64,000 nucleotides of DNA from UBA4417 sp031550085 (GCA_031550085.1 JAVBOY010000030.1:31679-95678); one strand, 5' to 3'; counted from the first letter of the stretch, positions 26,936-36,760 are shown. Notes: a model not told the origin generated them from the letters alone. Numbers and translations: made by a program.

Positions 26936-28282
26936 ATGAGCACAAATTACAAAATAGTAAATGCCCGAATCATTAATGAAAACCGTTGTTTTTCAGGAAC
27001 CGTAACGGTTGCTGACGGAATGATTTCGTCGGTGGAAGAAGGAAATCCTTCAACCGATGATTCTGGTTTTCAGGTGATAGATGCTTCAGGATTGTTGCTG
27101 ATGCCCGGTGTGATCGATTGCCATGTACATTTCCGTGAACCCGGTTTGACGCACAAAGCCGATATGGCTTCCGAAAGCAGGGCTGCCGTTGCAGGCGGAG
27201 TAACCTCATTTATGGAAATGCCCAATACCCTGCCACAAACGACCACCATCGATCTTTTGGAACAAAAATTTGAGCTTGCGTCTCAAAAATCATTGGCCAA
27301 CTATTCATTTTTTTTAGGAGCGACCAACGACAATATTTCGGAGATCGAAAAATTGGATGCTTCCAACGTTTGCGGTGTCAAAATTTTCTTTGGAGCTTCC
27401 ACCGGAAATATGCTGGTTGATAATGCCATCGTGTTGGAACAACTCTTCGAAAGATCCCCGGTACTCATTGCAGCGCATTGCGAAGACGAAGCCATCATTC
27501 AGCGCAATTTGCAGAAAATGAAAGTGCAATTCGGAGACGAAATTCCGGTTGCCATGCATCCTCAAATCCGCTCGGAGGAGGCTTGTGTGGCAGCAACAGA
27601 ACGAGCTGTTAACTTGGCAAGAAAACACCATGCGCGCCTTCACATTACTCATGTTACGACTTCCAAAGAGCTGGATTTTTTGAATAATGAAACTCCGATT
27701 GAGGAAAAACGAATTACGGCAGAAACCTGTACCCACTATCTGTCGTTTTGCGATGAAAACTATGCTCAATTGGGCATGCGTTTGAAAGTGAATCCAGCGG
27801 TAAAAACCTTGCAGGATCAAGAAGCTTTACTCAATGGGTTGATTAACGGAAAGATCGATCTTTTGGCAACCGACCATGCACCCCATTTGTTAAGTGAGAA
27901 AAATCAACCGTATATACAAGCCCCTTCCGGTGCGCCGATGGTTCAGCATTCGCTGGCAGTAATGCTCGAAATGTGGAAAGCCAGGAAAATTTCGATCGAA
28001 AAAGTCGTTGAAAAAATGTGCCATGCGCCTGCTTTGTGTTACAAGATTGACAAACGAGGTTTTATCCGCAAAGGCTATTATGCCGATTTGGTATTGGTAA
28101 ATCCCAATGTCCCTTGGACCGTTTCGGAAGGCACCGTTTTGCACAAATGCGGCTGGTCGATTTTTGACGGATTTACGTTTAGCAACAAAATTGAAAAAAC
28201 TTTCGTAAATGGTAATTTGGTTTACGATAAGGGAAATTTAAATGAAAATTTTTACGGAAAACGATTAACTTTCAATCCATAA
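26936..28282 (+). CDS. pyrC: Dihydroorotase
   Basis: The enzyme closes carbamoyl-aspartate to dihydroorotate in pyrimidine synthesis. The 448-residue protein has the zinc motif DCHVHFREPG (His63 and His65), and later KIFFGASTGN, AAHCEDE, HITHVTT and LATDHAPH, which bring the remaining metal ligands and catalytic Asp. The length fits the longer class I-type enzymes. A MORN-repeat lipoprotein gene starts 10 bp downstream, so the two may be co-transcribed. Confidence 0.94.
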   Translation: MSTNYKIVNARIINENRCFSGTVTVADGMISSVEEGNPSTDDSGFQVIDASGLLLMPGVIDCHVHFREPGLTHKADMASESRAAVAGGVTSFMEMPNTLPQTTTIDLLEQKFELASQKSLANYSFFLGATNDNISEIEKLDASNVCGVKIFFGASTGNMLVDNAIVLEQLFERSPVLIAAHCEDEAIIQRNLQKMKVQFGDEIPVAMHPQIRSEEACVAATERAVNLARKHHARLHITHVTTSKELDFLNNETPIEEKRITAETCTHYLSFCDENYAQLGMRLKVNPAVKTLQDQEALLNGLINGKIDLLATDHAPHLLSEKNQPYIQAPSGAPMVQHSLAVMLEMWKARKISIEKVVEKMCHAPALCYKIDKRGFIRKGYYADLVLVNPNVPWTVSEGTVLHKCGWSIFDGFTFSNKIEKTFVNGNLVYDKGNLNENFYGKRLTFNP

Positions 28283-28292
28283 ACTTGTAGAA

Positions 28293-28706
28293 ATGAAATA
28301 CTTTTATTTGTCTTTGATTGCTTTGTTCCTTTTTTCTTGCGGTTCAAACAAAGTGGTAGAATCCCGCCACAAGAACGGGAACCCCAAAATCGTTCACATT
28401 TATGAAAACGCTGCCAAAAAAGACGGACAGGAAATCCGCTATTTTGAAAACGGCAAAGTGGAAATGGAAGGCAAGCTGAAAAACAACAACCGGGAAGGAA
28501 AATGGGTTGCTTATTATGGCGATGGGACCGTTTGGAGCGAAGGAACCTATGTGAATGGGAAACGTGAGGGAGAAGGGATTGTGTACCATTCGAACGGAAA
28601 AATATACAGCAAAGGTTTCTGGAAAAACGATGAACCGGTGGGTATTTGGGAATTTTTTGATGATAAAGGCAATAAGGTTCAAGAAGACAACTTGGATGCA
28701 AAATAA
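28293..28706 (+). CDS. MORN-like/YwqK-family repeat lipoprotein
   Basis: The 137-residue protein has a short signal peptide with the lipobox FLFSC. The rest is a row of repeats of about 23 residues of the form G-x(2-3)-YF-NGK-x-EGK, as in GQEIRYFENGKVEMEGKLKN and GEGIVYHSNGKIYSKGFWKN. Such proteins are often labelled YwqK-family antitoxins, but no toxin gene is nearby and a lipoprotein makes that role unlikely. The function is unknown. Confidence 0.82.
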   Translation: MKYFYLSLIALFLFSCGSNKVVESRHKNGNPKIVHIYENAAKKDGQEIRYFENGKVEMEGKLKNNNREGKWVAYYGDGTVWSEGTYVNGKREGEGIVYHSNGKIYSKGFWKNDEPVGIWEFFDDKGNKVQEDNLDAK

Positions 28707-28751
28707 CCGGAATGATAATTTGACCCGGAGGATTCCCCTTTCCATCGTTTC

Positions 28752-29543
28752 ATGAGGCACAATTTGTTACGTACTGCCATTTTCTTTGTTATTCCTTTCG
28801 GACTGCTTTTAACGGCCCTTTCCTGCGACCAGACAGCGCAAAATATTTCCATGCGCCTACCCGGAAGCCATACGGTTGAGTATAAAAAAGTGGGTGAAAT
28901 TCCGTTGCCTTCTGGATACGATCGGCAGGAAACCAAAAATAATAGTTTTGCGGAATGGCTACGCAACGTAGCGCTTAAGTCTGACAAAACCGTTTATCTT
29001 TATGATGGGAATAAAAAACTGAATCAGGGCGCACAATATGCCGTGTTGGATATATCTGTAGGCAAAAAAGATTTGCAGCAATGTGCCGATGCCGTAATGC
29101 GGTTGCGCGCCGAATACCTTTATTCTCAACGGCGATTCAATGAAATTGTATTTTACGACAATGCAAAGAAAGCCTACCGTTTCTCAGGTGCACAAAACCG
29201 GGCGGCTTTTGACAAATATTTGGAACAAGTATTTAGTTGGTGCGGAACGCTTTCGTTGGAAAACCAATTGACACCCGTAAAACTCTTTAAAAACATTCAA
29301 GCCGGCGATGTTTTGATCAAGGGCGGATCGCCCGGCCATGCGGTGATTGTGATGGATGTGGCACAAAATGCCCAAGGTGAAAAAATTTTTCTATTGGCCC
29401 AAAGTTATATGCCGGCGCAAGACATTCATATCCTCCGGAATACCGGGAATAGCAATTTGTCGCCTTGGTATGCCGTCGACGAAGAGAAAATGATCGAAAC
29501 GCCCGAATGGACTTTTACGCAAAGCCAGTTGCGGACTTGGTAA
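28752..29543 (+). CDS. DUF4846-like lipoprotein
   Basis: The 263-residue protein has a signal peptide with the lipobox-like LTALSC near residue 25. It matches my memory of the DUF4846 family, conserved in Bacteroidota: LPSGYDR near the start, QCADAVMRLRAEYLYSQRRF in the middle, and GDVLIKGGSPGHAVIVMDVA and FLLAQSYMPAQDIHIL towards the end. The GSPGHAVIVMD stretch recalls NlpC/P60-like amidase folds, though no full catalytic triad is clear. It is 45 bp after the MORN-like gene. Confidence 0.75.
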   Translation: MRHNLLRTAIFFVIPFGLLLTALSCDQTAQNISMRLPGSHTVEYKKVGEIPLPSGYDRQETKNNSFAEWLRNVALKSDKTVYLYDGNKKLNQGAQYAVLDISVGKKDLQQCADAVMRLRAEYLYSQRRFNEIVFYDNAKKAYRFSGAQNRAAFDKYLEQVFSWCGTLSLENQLTPVKLFKNIQAGDVLIKGGSPGHAVIVMDVAQNAQGEKIFLLAQSYMPAQDIHILRNTGNSNLSPWYAVDEEKMIETPEWTFTQSQLRTW

Positions 29544-29576
29544 CAAGATTTTCGAACAGTTCGTGAAAAGGTGGAC

Positions 29577-30449
29577 TTATTTTTTCAACAGCTCCAGCAT
29601 GGCAGAACCGATGTTCGCCGGCGAATCCACCACAGTAATGCCGCATTCACGCATAATTTCCTTTTTGGCTTCAGCGGTGTCGGCTTTACCACCTACAATA
29701 GCGCCCGCATGTCCCATTGTACGCCCTTTGGGAGCGGTGGCTCCGGCAATAAATCCCACAACCGGTTTGGTGCCGTGTTCTTTGATCCAATAGGCCGCAT
29801 CCGCTTCCATGCTTCCGCCGATTTCGCCGATCATCACGATTCCTTTTGTTTCTGGATCGTTCATAAAAAGCTGAATCGCCTCTTTAGTCGTGGTTCCGAT
29901 AATCGGGTCGCCGCCGATGCCGATGGCGGTAGTTTGTCCCAAACCACATTTGGTCAGTTGATCAACCGCTTCATACGTTAAGGTTCCGGAGCGGGAAACA
30001 ATCCCTACGCTGCCCCGCTTGTGGATAAAGCCGGGCATAATGCCCACTTTGGCTTCGTCGGGCGTAATTACCCCCGGGCAATTGGGCCCAACCAAACGGC
30101 ACGGCTTGTTTGCAAGGTATTCCTTTACCATCATCATATCGCGAACCGGAATGCCTTCGGTAATACAGACAATCACTTCAATACCCGCATCGGCGGCTTC
30201 GAGAATGGCGTCGGCAGCAAATGCCGGCGGAACAAAAATGACCGAAACGTTTGCTTTTACTTTTTCAACTGCTTCGCGAACCGTGTTAAAAACCGGTTTC
30301 CCCAAATGTTCGCTTCCGCCTTTTCCCGGCGTGATTCCACCCACTACCTGGGTGCCGTATTCAATCATTTGTGTAGCATGGAAAGTGCCTTCGCTTCCGG
30401 TGAAGCCTTGCACAATGATTCGCGAATTTTTGTTTACCAAAATACTCAT
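29577..30449 (-). CDS. sucD: Succinyl-CoA ligase subunit alpha
   Basis: The subunit binds CoA and carries the phosphohistidine in the interconversion of succinyl-CoA and succinate in the citric-acid cycle. The 290-residue protein has the CoA-binding GFTGSEGTFH (15-24) and the active histidine His247 in GRTMGHAGAIVGG. GPNCPGVITPDEAKVGIMPG is fully conserved. No sucC lies beside it, so the beta subunit must be encoded elsewhere. Confidence 0.96.
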   Translation of the reverse strand: MSILVNKNSRIIVQGFTGSEGTFHATQMIEYGTQVVGGITPGKGGSEHLGKPVFNTVREAVEKVKANVSVIFVPPAFAADAILEAADAGIEVIVCITEGIPVRDMMMVKEYLANKPCRLVGPNCPGVITPDEAKVGIMPGFIHKRGSVGIVSRSGTLTYEAVDQLTKCGLGQTTAIGIGGDPIIGTTTKEAIQLFMNDPETKGIVMIGEIGGSMEADAAYWIKEHGTKPVVGFIAGATAPKGRTMGHAGAIVGGKADTAEAKKEIMRECGITVVDSPANIGSAMLELLKK

Positions 30450-30721
30450 GATAAGGAATAATTACAAATGAATAATAATGTCTTTCAGGCAATTGTGCTT
30501 TTATAATCGCTGAATTTCCCCAAAATCAATAAAAATAGGTACAAATGTAAAAAAATCTTTTTACTCCACTTTTCAAATTTAGATTGGGATTACAGCATTT
30601 TTAACAACCCTTTTCTTAAAAAGTTTTCGGTTAGCGCAGGTTTTCTCAATGATTTCACTCGTTTCGAAGAACGTCCTTGTTCCGGAATTTTTTATACTTG
30701 CAAAATAATTTTGCAGCCGAT

Positions 30722-31930
30722 ATGTCGAAAATTTACATTGCCTTGCCTGTTATGGACGAAACCGAAAGCTTGCCGCTGTTGATGCAAGCCCTTTCGGAAC
30801 AGACCCTGCAAGATTACCGTTTGATGATTTGCGTAAATCAACCGGATCATTTTTGGAATGACCCTGGGAAACGTTCCGTTTGCGAAAACAATCAAAAAAC
30901 CTTGCGCGACTTGCAACGGCTGAATGATTCACGCATAACCGTTTTTGACAGATCCTCGAAAGGGCTGGGCTGGCAAGGAAAACAAACCGGTGTCGGGTGG
31001 GCGCGGAAAACGATCATGGATGCCATTGCAAAGGTTGCCGTTGCCGATGATATCATTCTAAGTCTGGATGCCGATACGCTGTTTGCTCCCAACTATTTGC
31101 AATCCGTTCGTGATCATTTTGCGAAAGATTCCAAAGTACAGGCGCTTGCTGTTCCGTATTTTCATCCGCTCACCGGAAACGAAGCCTTGGATCGCAGCAT
31201 GTTACGCTACGAAATTTACATGCGGACTTATGCAATTCATCTTTTTCGCATCGGAAGTCCTTACGGTTTTACCGCTTTGGGTTCGGCCATTGCGTTGCGG
31301 GTTGCCGCGTACAAACGAATCGGCGGAATCACGCCCAAGTTAAGCGGCGAAGATTTTTATTTTTTTCAAAAATTGGTAAAAACGGCTCCTGTAAGCCTTT
31401 GGAATGACGAATGGGTCTATCCTTCGGCAAGGCTTTCGGAACGAGTGCCGTTTGGAACCGGCCCTGCTGTGATCAAAGGATTGCAGGGTAACTGGGAAAG
31501 CTATCCTATTTATCCTTCCGTCTGGTTTCTGGAAATCAAGCAAACGTATGATGCATTCCCGGAACTTTTTTTTAAGAATATCAAAACGCCTTTGGATGCG
31601 TTTTTTATGGAAAAAATGGGAGATTTGCCTTGGGATAAGTTGCGGAAAAATTTCAAAACCCAACGACACTTTGTACGCGCCTGCCATGAAAAGTTGGACG
31701 GACTGCGCATTTTGCAATACCTGAAAGAACGTGCCCGGAGTGAGAAATGCTGCGATTCGGCCAACTTGAAGCAATTGCTGGAAGAACTTTCAGGCGAATT
31801 TGCATTTGAAAACGACCATAGAAACTGGCAACCTGATTTTTCAGATCGATTGCAAATGGATGAGGTGCGCAATTATTTAGCGAAAGTGGAAAGCCATTAC
31901 CGGAAAGTAGCCGGAACACAAAATTGGTAA
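30722..31930 (+). CDS. Family 2-like glycosyltransferase
   Basis: The 402-residue protein starts at ATG 30722 (MSKIYIALPVMDETESLP), which fits a GT-A fold start better than the upstream frame from 30677. A metal-binding DxD-type motif, SLDADTLFAPNYL, follows at about residue 118. SGEDFYFFQKL is the acceptor-side motif. No membrane segment is obvious. It could sugar-modify a polymer or lipid; donor and acceptor are unknown. miaA starts 8 bp after it, so the two are probably co-transcribed. Confidence 0.82.
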   Translation: MSKIYIALPVMDETESLPLLMQALSEQTLQDYRLMICVNQPDHFWNDPGKRSVCENNQKTLRDLQRLNDSRITVFDRSSKGLGWQGKQTGVGWARKTIMDAIAKVAVADDIILSLDADTLFAPNYLQSVRDHFAKDSKVQALAVPYFHPLTGNEALDRSMLRYEIYMRTYAIHLFRIGSPYGFTALGSAIALRVAAYKRIGGITPKLSGEDFYFFQKLVKTAPVSLWNDEWVYPSARLSERVPFGTGPAVIKGLQGNWESYPIYPSVWFLEIKQTYDAFPELFFKNIKTPLDAFFMEKMGDLPWDKLRKNFKTQRHFVRACHEKLDGLRILQYLKERARSEKCCDSANLKQLLEELSGEFAFENDHRNWQPDFSDRLQMDEVRNYLAKVESHYRKVAGTQNW

Positions 31931-31938
31931 ACTTTACG

Positions 31939-32856
31939 ATGGAACACAAAATTCTAACCCTTTTAGGCCCCACGGCCGTAGGAAAAACCGCTCTGGCGGT
32001 ACAAATTGCGGCCCATCTGGGCGGCGAAATCATCAGCGCCGATTCGCGTCAGGTTTTCCGGGGCATGGACATCGGAACAGGAAAGGATTTGAGCGATTAT
32101 TGGGTGGACAACAAACCGCTTCCCTATCACCTGATTGACATTGCCGAAGCCGGAACGGAGTACAATTTATTCCATTTTGTAAAAGATTTCGAAGCGGCTT
32201 TGCAAACAATTTACAATCAGGATAAATGGGCGGTTTTGTGTGGAGGAACCGGCTTGTATCTTGATGCCGTTTTACGGGGGTATCGTTTGCAGGAAGTCCC
32301 TGAAAATAAGGAGTTACGCGAAAAACTGGCCGGAAAATCCCAAGCCGGGCTGGTTGAAATTTTAGCAACCTACCGTCCGCTGCACAGCACGACCGACAAT
32401 TTTGAACGCGAACGGACATTGCGGGCCATTGAAATAGAAGATTTTAAACAAAAAAATCCCCAAATAACCCCTTCCATTGATTTATCCGGAACCCCGGTTT
32501 TTGGCCTGTATTTCGACCGCGAAACCATCCGGAGCCGGATTTCAGAACGCCTGAAATCGCGCTTGGAACAAGGCCTGATTGCCGAAGTGCAACAACTGCT
32601 CGATTCGGGGGTTACGGAATCTCAGCTTTTGCTGTATGGCCTTGAATACAAATTTATTACGCTTTATCTGCAGCAAAAACTGGCTTATGCGGAAATGTTC
32701 GGTTTGCTCGAAACAGCCATTCATCAGTTTGCCAAACGCCAAACGACCTGGTTCCGGCGCATGGAAAAAAACGGCGTGCAAATCCATTGGCTGCAAGGAA
32801 CGGATGGCATCCAAACAAATACGGAAAAAATTTTGAAATCGCTGATAAATAATTAA
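31939..32856 (+). CDS. miaA: tRNA dimethylallyltransferase
   Basis: MiaA adds the isopentenyl group to A37 of tRNAs reading codons that begin with U. The 305-residue protein starts at ATG 31939. It has the P-loop GPTAVGKTALAV, the substrate motif ISADSRQVFRGMDIGTGK, GGTGLYLDAVLRG and the C-terminal AKRQTTWFRRM. The length is normal for the family. Confidence 0.94.
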   Translation: MEHKILTLLGPTAVGKTALAVQIAAHLGGEIISADSRQVFRGMDIGTGKDLSDYWVDNKPLPYHLIDIAEAGTEYNLFHFVKDFEAALQTIYNQDKWAVLCGGTGLYLDAVLRGYRLQEVPENKELREKLAGKSQAGLVEILATYRPLHSTTDNFERERTLRAIEIEDFKQKNPQITPSIDLSGTPVFGLYFDRETIRSRISERLKSRLEQGLIAEVQQLLDSGVTESQLLLYGLEYKFITLYLQQKLAYAEMFGLLETAIHQFAKRQTTWFRRMEKNGVQIHWLQGTDGIQTNTEKILKSLINN

Positions 32857-32896
32857 TTCGTATTCCTTGGCAGACTATTTTTTTAAAAATAAACTT

Positions 32897-32904
32897 TATT
32901 TTTG
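32897..32904 (+). promoter_or_regulatory. -7 element of the TPR protein promoter
   Basis: TATTTTTG matches the consensus, 21 bases before the ATG. Confidence 0.45.
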
Positions 32905-32925
32905 TAGAAAAGAGTACTTTCGGAC

Positions 32926-34731
32926 ATGCGGATTTTTTTATTCAGTCTGATCTTTTTGTTTTTACCGGAATTACCTTCGGCGCAAGTGCCTGTTCATGTG
33001 GAACAAATATTACCTACTTTGTCACGCGAACCGTTGGTAGATACCCTTTTGTACCTGGCGAAGCAATATTTCAACGAAACCCCGGCAAAATCGTTCAAAT
33101 ACGCTTCCGATGCCATGATCCTCTCTGAAAGCATCAATTATACTTCCGGAAAGTGGAGATCCTGCGTCATGATTGGCGATTACAATGCCCATTCGGGAAA
33201 TTATGTAACGGCCATGCAGTATTATTTAAAAGCACGTTCCATTTCGGAATTATCCAAAGAACCCCACAGAGATGCCGACATTACCAAAAAAATCGGAGAT
33301 TGTTACCTGCATACATCCGAATTGGAAAAAGCGCTGAACCACTACAACGAGGCATTGAAAATATACCGCCAGTTGGATGATGCGGAAGGGATCTGCCAGG
33401 TATTAACCCAAATGGGAACGTATTACGGGATGGCGTGCGATTTTGAAAAAAGCCGGGGCTATTTCAACGAGGCCTTGCAAATTGCCCAAACGATAAAAGA
33501 TGAAAAAGGGATTTCACACATCCTGAATAATATTGGAAACTGTTACCGCTTGAACGGCGAATTTGACGAGGCATTGAAATACAATCACAAAGCGTATGAA
33601 ACCGCTTTGAAAGGAAATGATAAAAAAATGCTTGCCACCACGCTCAACAACCTGGCAGGGATCTACCTGGCAAAAAAAGATTATGCACATGCAAAAGAAT
33701 ATGCATTCGAGGCGGAAAAAATTGCCAACGAAATCAATTACAAATACGCCCAGATTAAAATTCTGGATGTGCTGTCGGTTTTGTATGTGGAGTTGGGAAA
33801 TTATGGCGAAGCCAATAAATATTACAAACGGCTGATTCAGGCTCAAAACGAACAACAAGCCGCCAATAGCGCCGAGCATATTGCCAACCTTCAGGTCTTG
33901 TACGATCTGGCAGGAAAAGAACGGCAGGTGGAGGATTTGCAAAACGAAGCCCGCTTGAGCCGCCTGAAATCAAATATTTATGCTGTTTTATTAATCGGGA
34001 TCAGCCTGATATTGATCGGATTAGGGATTATGCTCTATTTGCGGATGCGGATCGCCAAAAAACGAAGCCTGTTGTTTGAAAAAGAATATAATCTGGAACA
34101 GCAAGCCCTGGAACAAGAGAAGAGCCAACACCATTTGCTGGCGGAGCAGATGGAAATCGCCCGGAAAAATTACGAAATGGATCTCGAAAAGCTGGAATTG
34201 AAAAAACAACAAGCCGATTTACTGGTAAGACAAATGAGCTTGGAAAAACAACAATCCGATATTCAATTCGCAAAAATGGAAATGGAGAAAAACACCTTTG
34301 AAGAAGAATTAGCCTCTAAAAACCGGGAGTTGGTTTCCACGACCATGCAAATGCTGCAAAAAACCGAATCCTTTGCTTCGCTGCGGACGATTGCCGCCGA
34401 ATTGCGGAAAGAACACGAATCCACAACCGTCGACAAGTTGTTTCAAACCATCGACCACACCACGCGTTTCGAAAAAGATTGGAATACCTTTGTGTTGCAT
34501 TTTACCAAAGTCCATCCCGGATTTTTTGATGCCTTGCAGCAAAAATACCCCGAATTAACCGAAAAAGATATCAAGCATTGCGCCTACATCCGCATGCGCC
34601 TCTCGCTTAAGGAAGTGGCCACGCTAATGAATATTTCCGTGCGGGGCGTGCAAAAAGCCCGTACCAAAGTGCATGCCCTTATGAAGCTGGATGAAAACAC
34701 CAGCTTGTACGCCCACCTTCAGAATTTTTAG
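32926..34731 (+). CDS. TPR signalling protein with membrane helix, coiled coil and C-terminal HTH
   Basis: The 601-residue protein has a signal peptide (1-20), then about six tetratricopeptide repeats (70-330). A membrane helix lies at about 348-372 (VLLIGISLILIGLGIMLYL), followed by a coiled coil (385-475, rich in Glu, Gln and Lys). The C-terminus (530-600) looks like a LuxR-type helix-turn-helix: PELTEKDIKHCAYIRMRLS and VATLMNISVRGVQKAR. This plan is a known Bacteroidota design of periplasmic sensor and DNA-binding tail in one chain. It may regulate the downstream T9SS gene; an 18-bp direct repeat lies between them. Confidence 0.87.
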   Translation: MRIFLFSLIFLFLPELPSAQVPVHVEQILPTLSREPLVDTLLYLAKQYFNETPAKSFKYASDAMILSESINYTSGKWRSCVMIGDYNAHSGNYVTAMQYYLKARSISELSKEPHRDADITKKIGDCYLHTSELEKALNHYNEALKIYRQLDDAEGICQVLTQMGTYYGMACDFEKSRGYFNEALQIAQTIKDEKGISHILNNIGNCYRLNGEFDEALKYNHKAYETALKGNDKKMLATTLNNLAGIYLAKKDYAHAKEYAFEAEKIANEINYKYAQIKILDVLSVLYVELGNYGEANKYYKRLIQAQNEQQAANSAEHIANLQVLYDLAGKERQVEDLQNEARLSRLKSNIYAVLLIGISLILIGLGIMLYLRMRIAKKRSLLFEKEYNLEQQALEQEKSQHHLLAEQMEIARKNYEMDLEKLELKKQQADLLVRQMSLEKQQSDIQFAKMEMEKNTFEEELASKNRELVSTTMQMLQKTESFASLRTIAAELRKEHESTTVDKLFQTIDHTTRFEKDWNTFVLHFTKVHPGFFDALQQKYPELTEKDIKHCAYIRMRLSLKEVATLMNISVRGVQKARTKVHALMKLDENTSLYAHLQNF

Positions 34732-34797
34732 AAGTTCCTATGAAAGAGTTCGGTTAATTATTTTAATTCCAAATAATTAACCTGTTTTTATATCCCT

Positions 34798-34836
34798 TTG
34801 GTTCGTCTTTTTTACGAATTGGTTCGTCTTTTTTAC
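34798..34836. repeat. 18-bp direct repeat upstream of a T9SS gene
   Basis: TTGGTTCGTCTTTTTTAC occurs at 34798-34815 and again at 34819-34836. The 21-bp period, two helix turns, puts both copies on the same DNA face. The -7 element of the next gene is 35 bp downstream. This is the form of a regulator binding site. Confidence 0.6.
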
Positions 34837-34870
34837 CGGTTATTTTTTGAACTTTTTGGGAAGCCCGCTT

Positions 34871-34878
34871 TATTTTTG
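34871..34878 (+). promoter_or_regulatory. -7 element of the T9SS cargo gene
   Basis: TATTTTTG matches the consensus, with a TTTG 21 bp upstream (34846-34849), near the usual -33 distance. Confidence 0.55.
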
Positions 34879-34930
34879 TTTTTGCAAATCCAGTATGAAA
34901 AAACAACGTTTAACTTAATTTTTAAGAGTT

Positions 34931-36760
34931 ATGAAACAAAAATTTACCCTATTCTTAATTGTATGCTTGTTTGCCGGCCTTCAAGGCTTTGCCCAAAAAC
35001 AAGAATGGCCTCGTAGCCCGCAAGGAAAAGCAAACAACTCAAAAATTGCGCTCCAGAAACAGGAAACGGCTTTGGAAAAAGCGAAAGTCATGCTCTCGCA
35101 AAATATAAAGCTTTGCGAAAGTATAAAGCAAGCCCTTCCAAAAAACGAAAACCTGAAAAAAATTACCGAAGACTGGTGGGAACCTGATACCATTACCAAT
35201 TTGTCATTAACGGCGATTAGTTCCCGCAAAATTTCAGAATTTAACGAGAAAGGGCTTCTCACAACTGAAATCACACAAGGAAGTGCGGATGCCGGGGCAA
35301 CTTGGAGTTATGTGTACAAAACCAGCTATCATTATGATGTACAAAACAACATGAATTTGCGGATTAAGGAAGTTTGGAATCCGGAAAATAATGATTGGCT
35401 GAATTATGAGCGATCAATCAATACGCACGATGGAAGCGGCAATGTGCTGACAACCTTGATTGAATACTGGAATACCGAACAAGCAACTTGGCGACCAGAT
35501 TTTAGGGGAACTTATACTTATGACGGGCAAAACCGTTTAACATTGGAAGTTATTGAACGCGATTGGGATGATATTGGTTGGGTATATACAGGAAGAGACT
35601 CCTATTCATACAACAATTTTGATCAGATTCTTGTACACCTTACCGAAATTTGGGATAATGAAGTATGGACTAATTTTTCACAGACAACAAATATTTACGA
35701 CAATGAAGGGTATATTTTGATGGAAGAAATACTGAACTGGCGTGGAACCGAGTGGGGAAAATATATTTTGGGAAGCTATGATTATAATGAGGATCACAAA
35801 CTAATCCAATATATTTCTCAGCAAGGGAATGAAGACAATGAATGGGAATATTTCGGGCGGGACACCGCTACTTATGACGAGCGCGGGAATGAATTGATTT
35901 TCCTAACTCAATTTTATAATCCGGTATTAAGTACCTGGGAAAATTCGACCGAATATGAATCGACGTATGATCTTCGAAACAATAGATTGACATCCCAACG
36001 TCGAGACTGGATCGAAGGAGAGTGGGTTATTTTACAAAAAGAAACCATGACTTATGATGAAAACAACAATGAGATCACATATACGGCCGAACAAAATTTC
36101 GGAGATGGCTTAAAACCTACATTCAGATTATTAAACGAATACACGGAAAACAACTTGCTTTCCGTATCCACAACCGAACTTTGGGACAACAACACAAGTG
36201 ATTTCTTGAAAGAAACTCGCGATTTGTATACCTATAACTCAAATGCTTACCTTGAACTTTTTGTCGGCCAGGCGTGGATGGAGGATGATTGGAAAAATGC
36301 GTTCCAAACCGAATTTGAGTACGATTCTCATAACAACGGAACACTAGTGTCATTTTGGGGCTGGACTGATGAGGGTATAAAAATACCTGTTGAAAATCCG
36401 GTGGCTCAAATTTTGTATAATAATGGAGAAAGTTTCTATCAATACGCTGATTTTTACAACATGATTCACTTGCTAAGTGTATCATATGTCAACATTGGCG
36501 AAATGCTTTCGATTCCCTGGGTCAATCCGTTGGAAAAAATGGTCCGTGTTTACCCAAATCCCACGCCGGGAAAGCTCCAGATCAAAACCCAAAATATAGA
36601 CCTTACGGAGATGCGGCTATACAATCAAACAGGGTTGTTGATGGGAATATTTCCGGGCAACAACACTTCGGTGGATTTAACGGATTTTGCTCCGGGCATT
36701 TACCTTTTGAAAATGAAAACGCCCAAAGGCGAAGTAACCAAAAAAATTGTAAAAAGGTAA
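34931..36760 (+). CDS. Repeat-rich T9SS cargo protein
   Basis: The 609-residue secreted protein has a signal peptide (1-20) and a helical stretch to about 80. About eight repeats of roughly 42 residues follow (120-510). Each has a Tyr-Asp pair after a strand, followed by N or G and by a W-x(3-5)-W pair, for example YDGQNRLTLEVIERDWDDIG and YDERGNELIFLTQFY. They resemble YD/Rhs-like repeats. The C-terminus (about 535-609, VYPNPTPGKLQIKTQ) is a type A sorting domain. It is probably surface-anchored or released by type IX secretion; its binding partner is unknown. Confidence 0.87.
   Translation: MKQKFTLFLIVCLFAGLQGFAQKQEWPRSPQGKANNSKIALQKQETALEKAKVMLSQNIKLCESIKQALPKNENLKKITEDWWEPDTITNLSLTAISSRKISEFNEKGLLTTEITQGSADAGATWSYVYKTSYHYDVQNNMNLRIKEVWNPENNDWLNYERSINTHDGSGNVLTTLIEYWNTEQATWRPDFRGTYTYDGQNRLTLEVIERDWDDIGWVYTGRDSYSYNNFDQILVHLTEIWDNEVWTNFSQTTNIYDNEGYILMEEILNWRGTEWGKYILGSYDYNEDHKLIQYISQQGNEDNEWEYFGRDTATYDERGNELIFLTQFYNPVLSTWENSTEYESTYDLRNNRLTSQRRDWIEGEWVILQKETMTYDENNNEITYTAEQNFGDGLKPTFRLLNEYTENNLLSVSTTELWDNNTSDFLKETRDLYTYNSNAYLELFVGQAWMEDDWKNAFQTEFEYDSHNNGTLVSFWGWTDEGIKIPVENPVAQILYNNGESFYQYADFYNMIHLLSVSYVNIGEMLSIPWVNPLEKMVRVYPNPTPGKLQIKTQNIDLTEMRLYNQTGLLMGIFPGNNTSVDLTDFAPGIYLLKMKTPKGEVTKKIVKR

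Noticed and set aside
28293..28706. Toxin-antitoxin system label for the YwqK-like protein
   Set aside because: It is a lipoprotein with MORN-like repeats and no toxin gene lies beside it.
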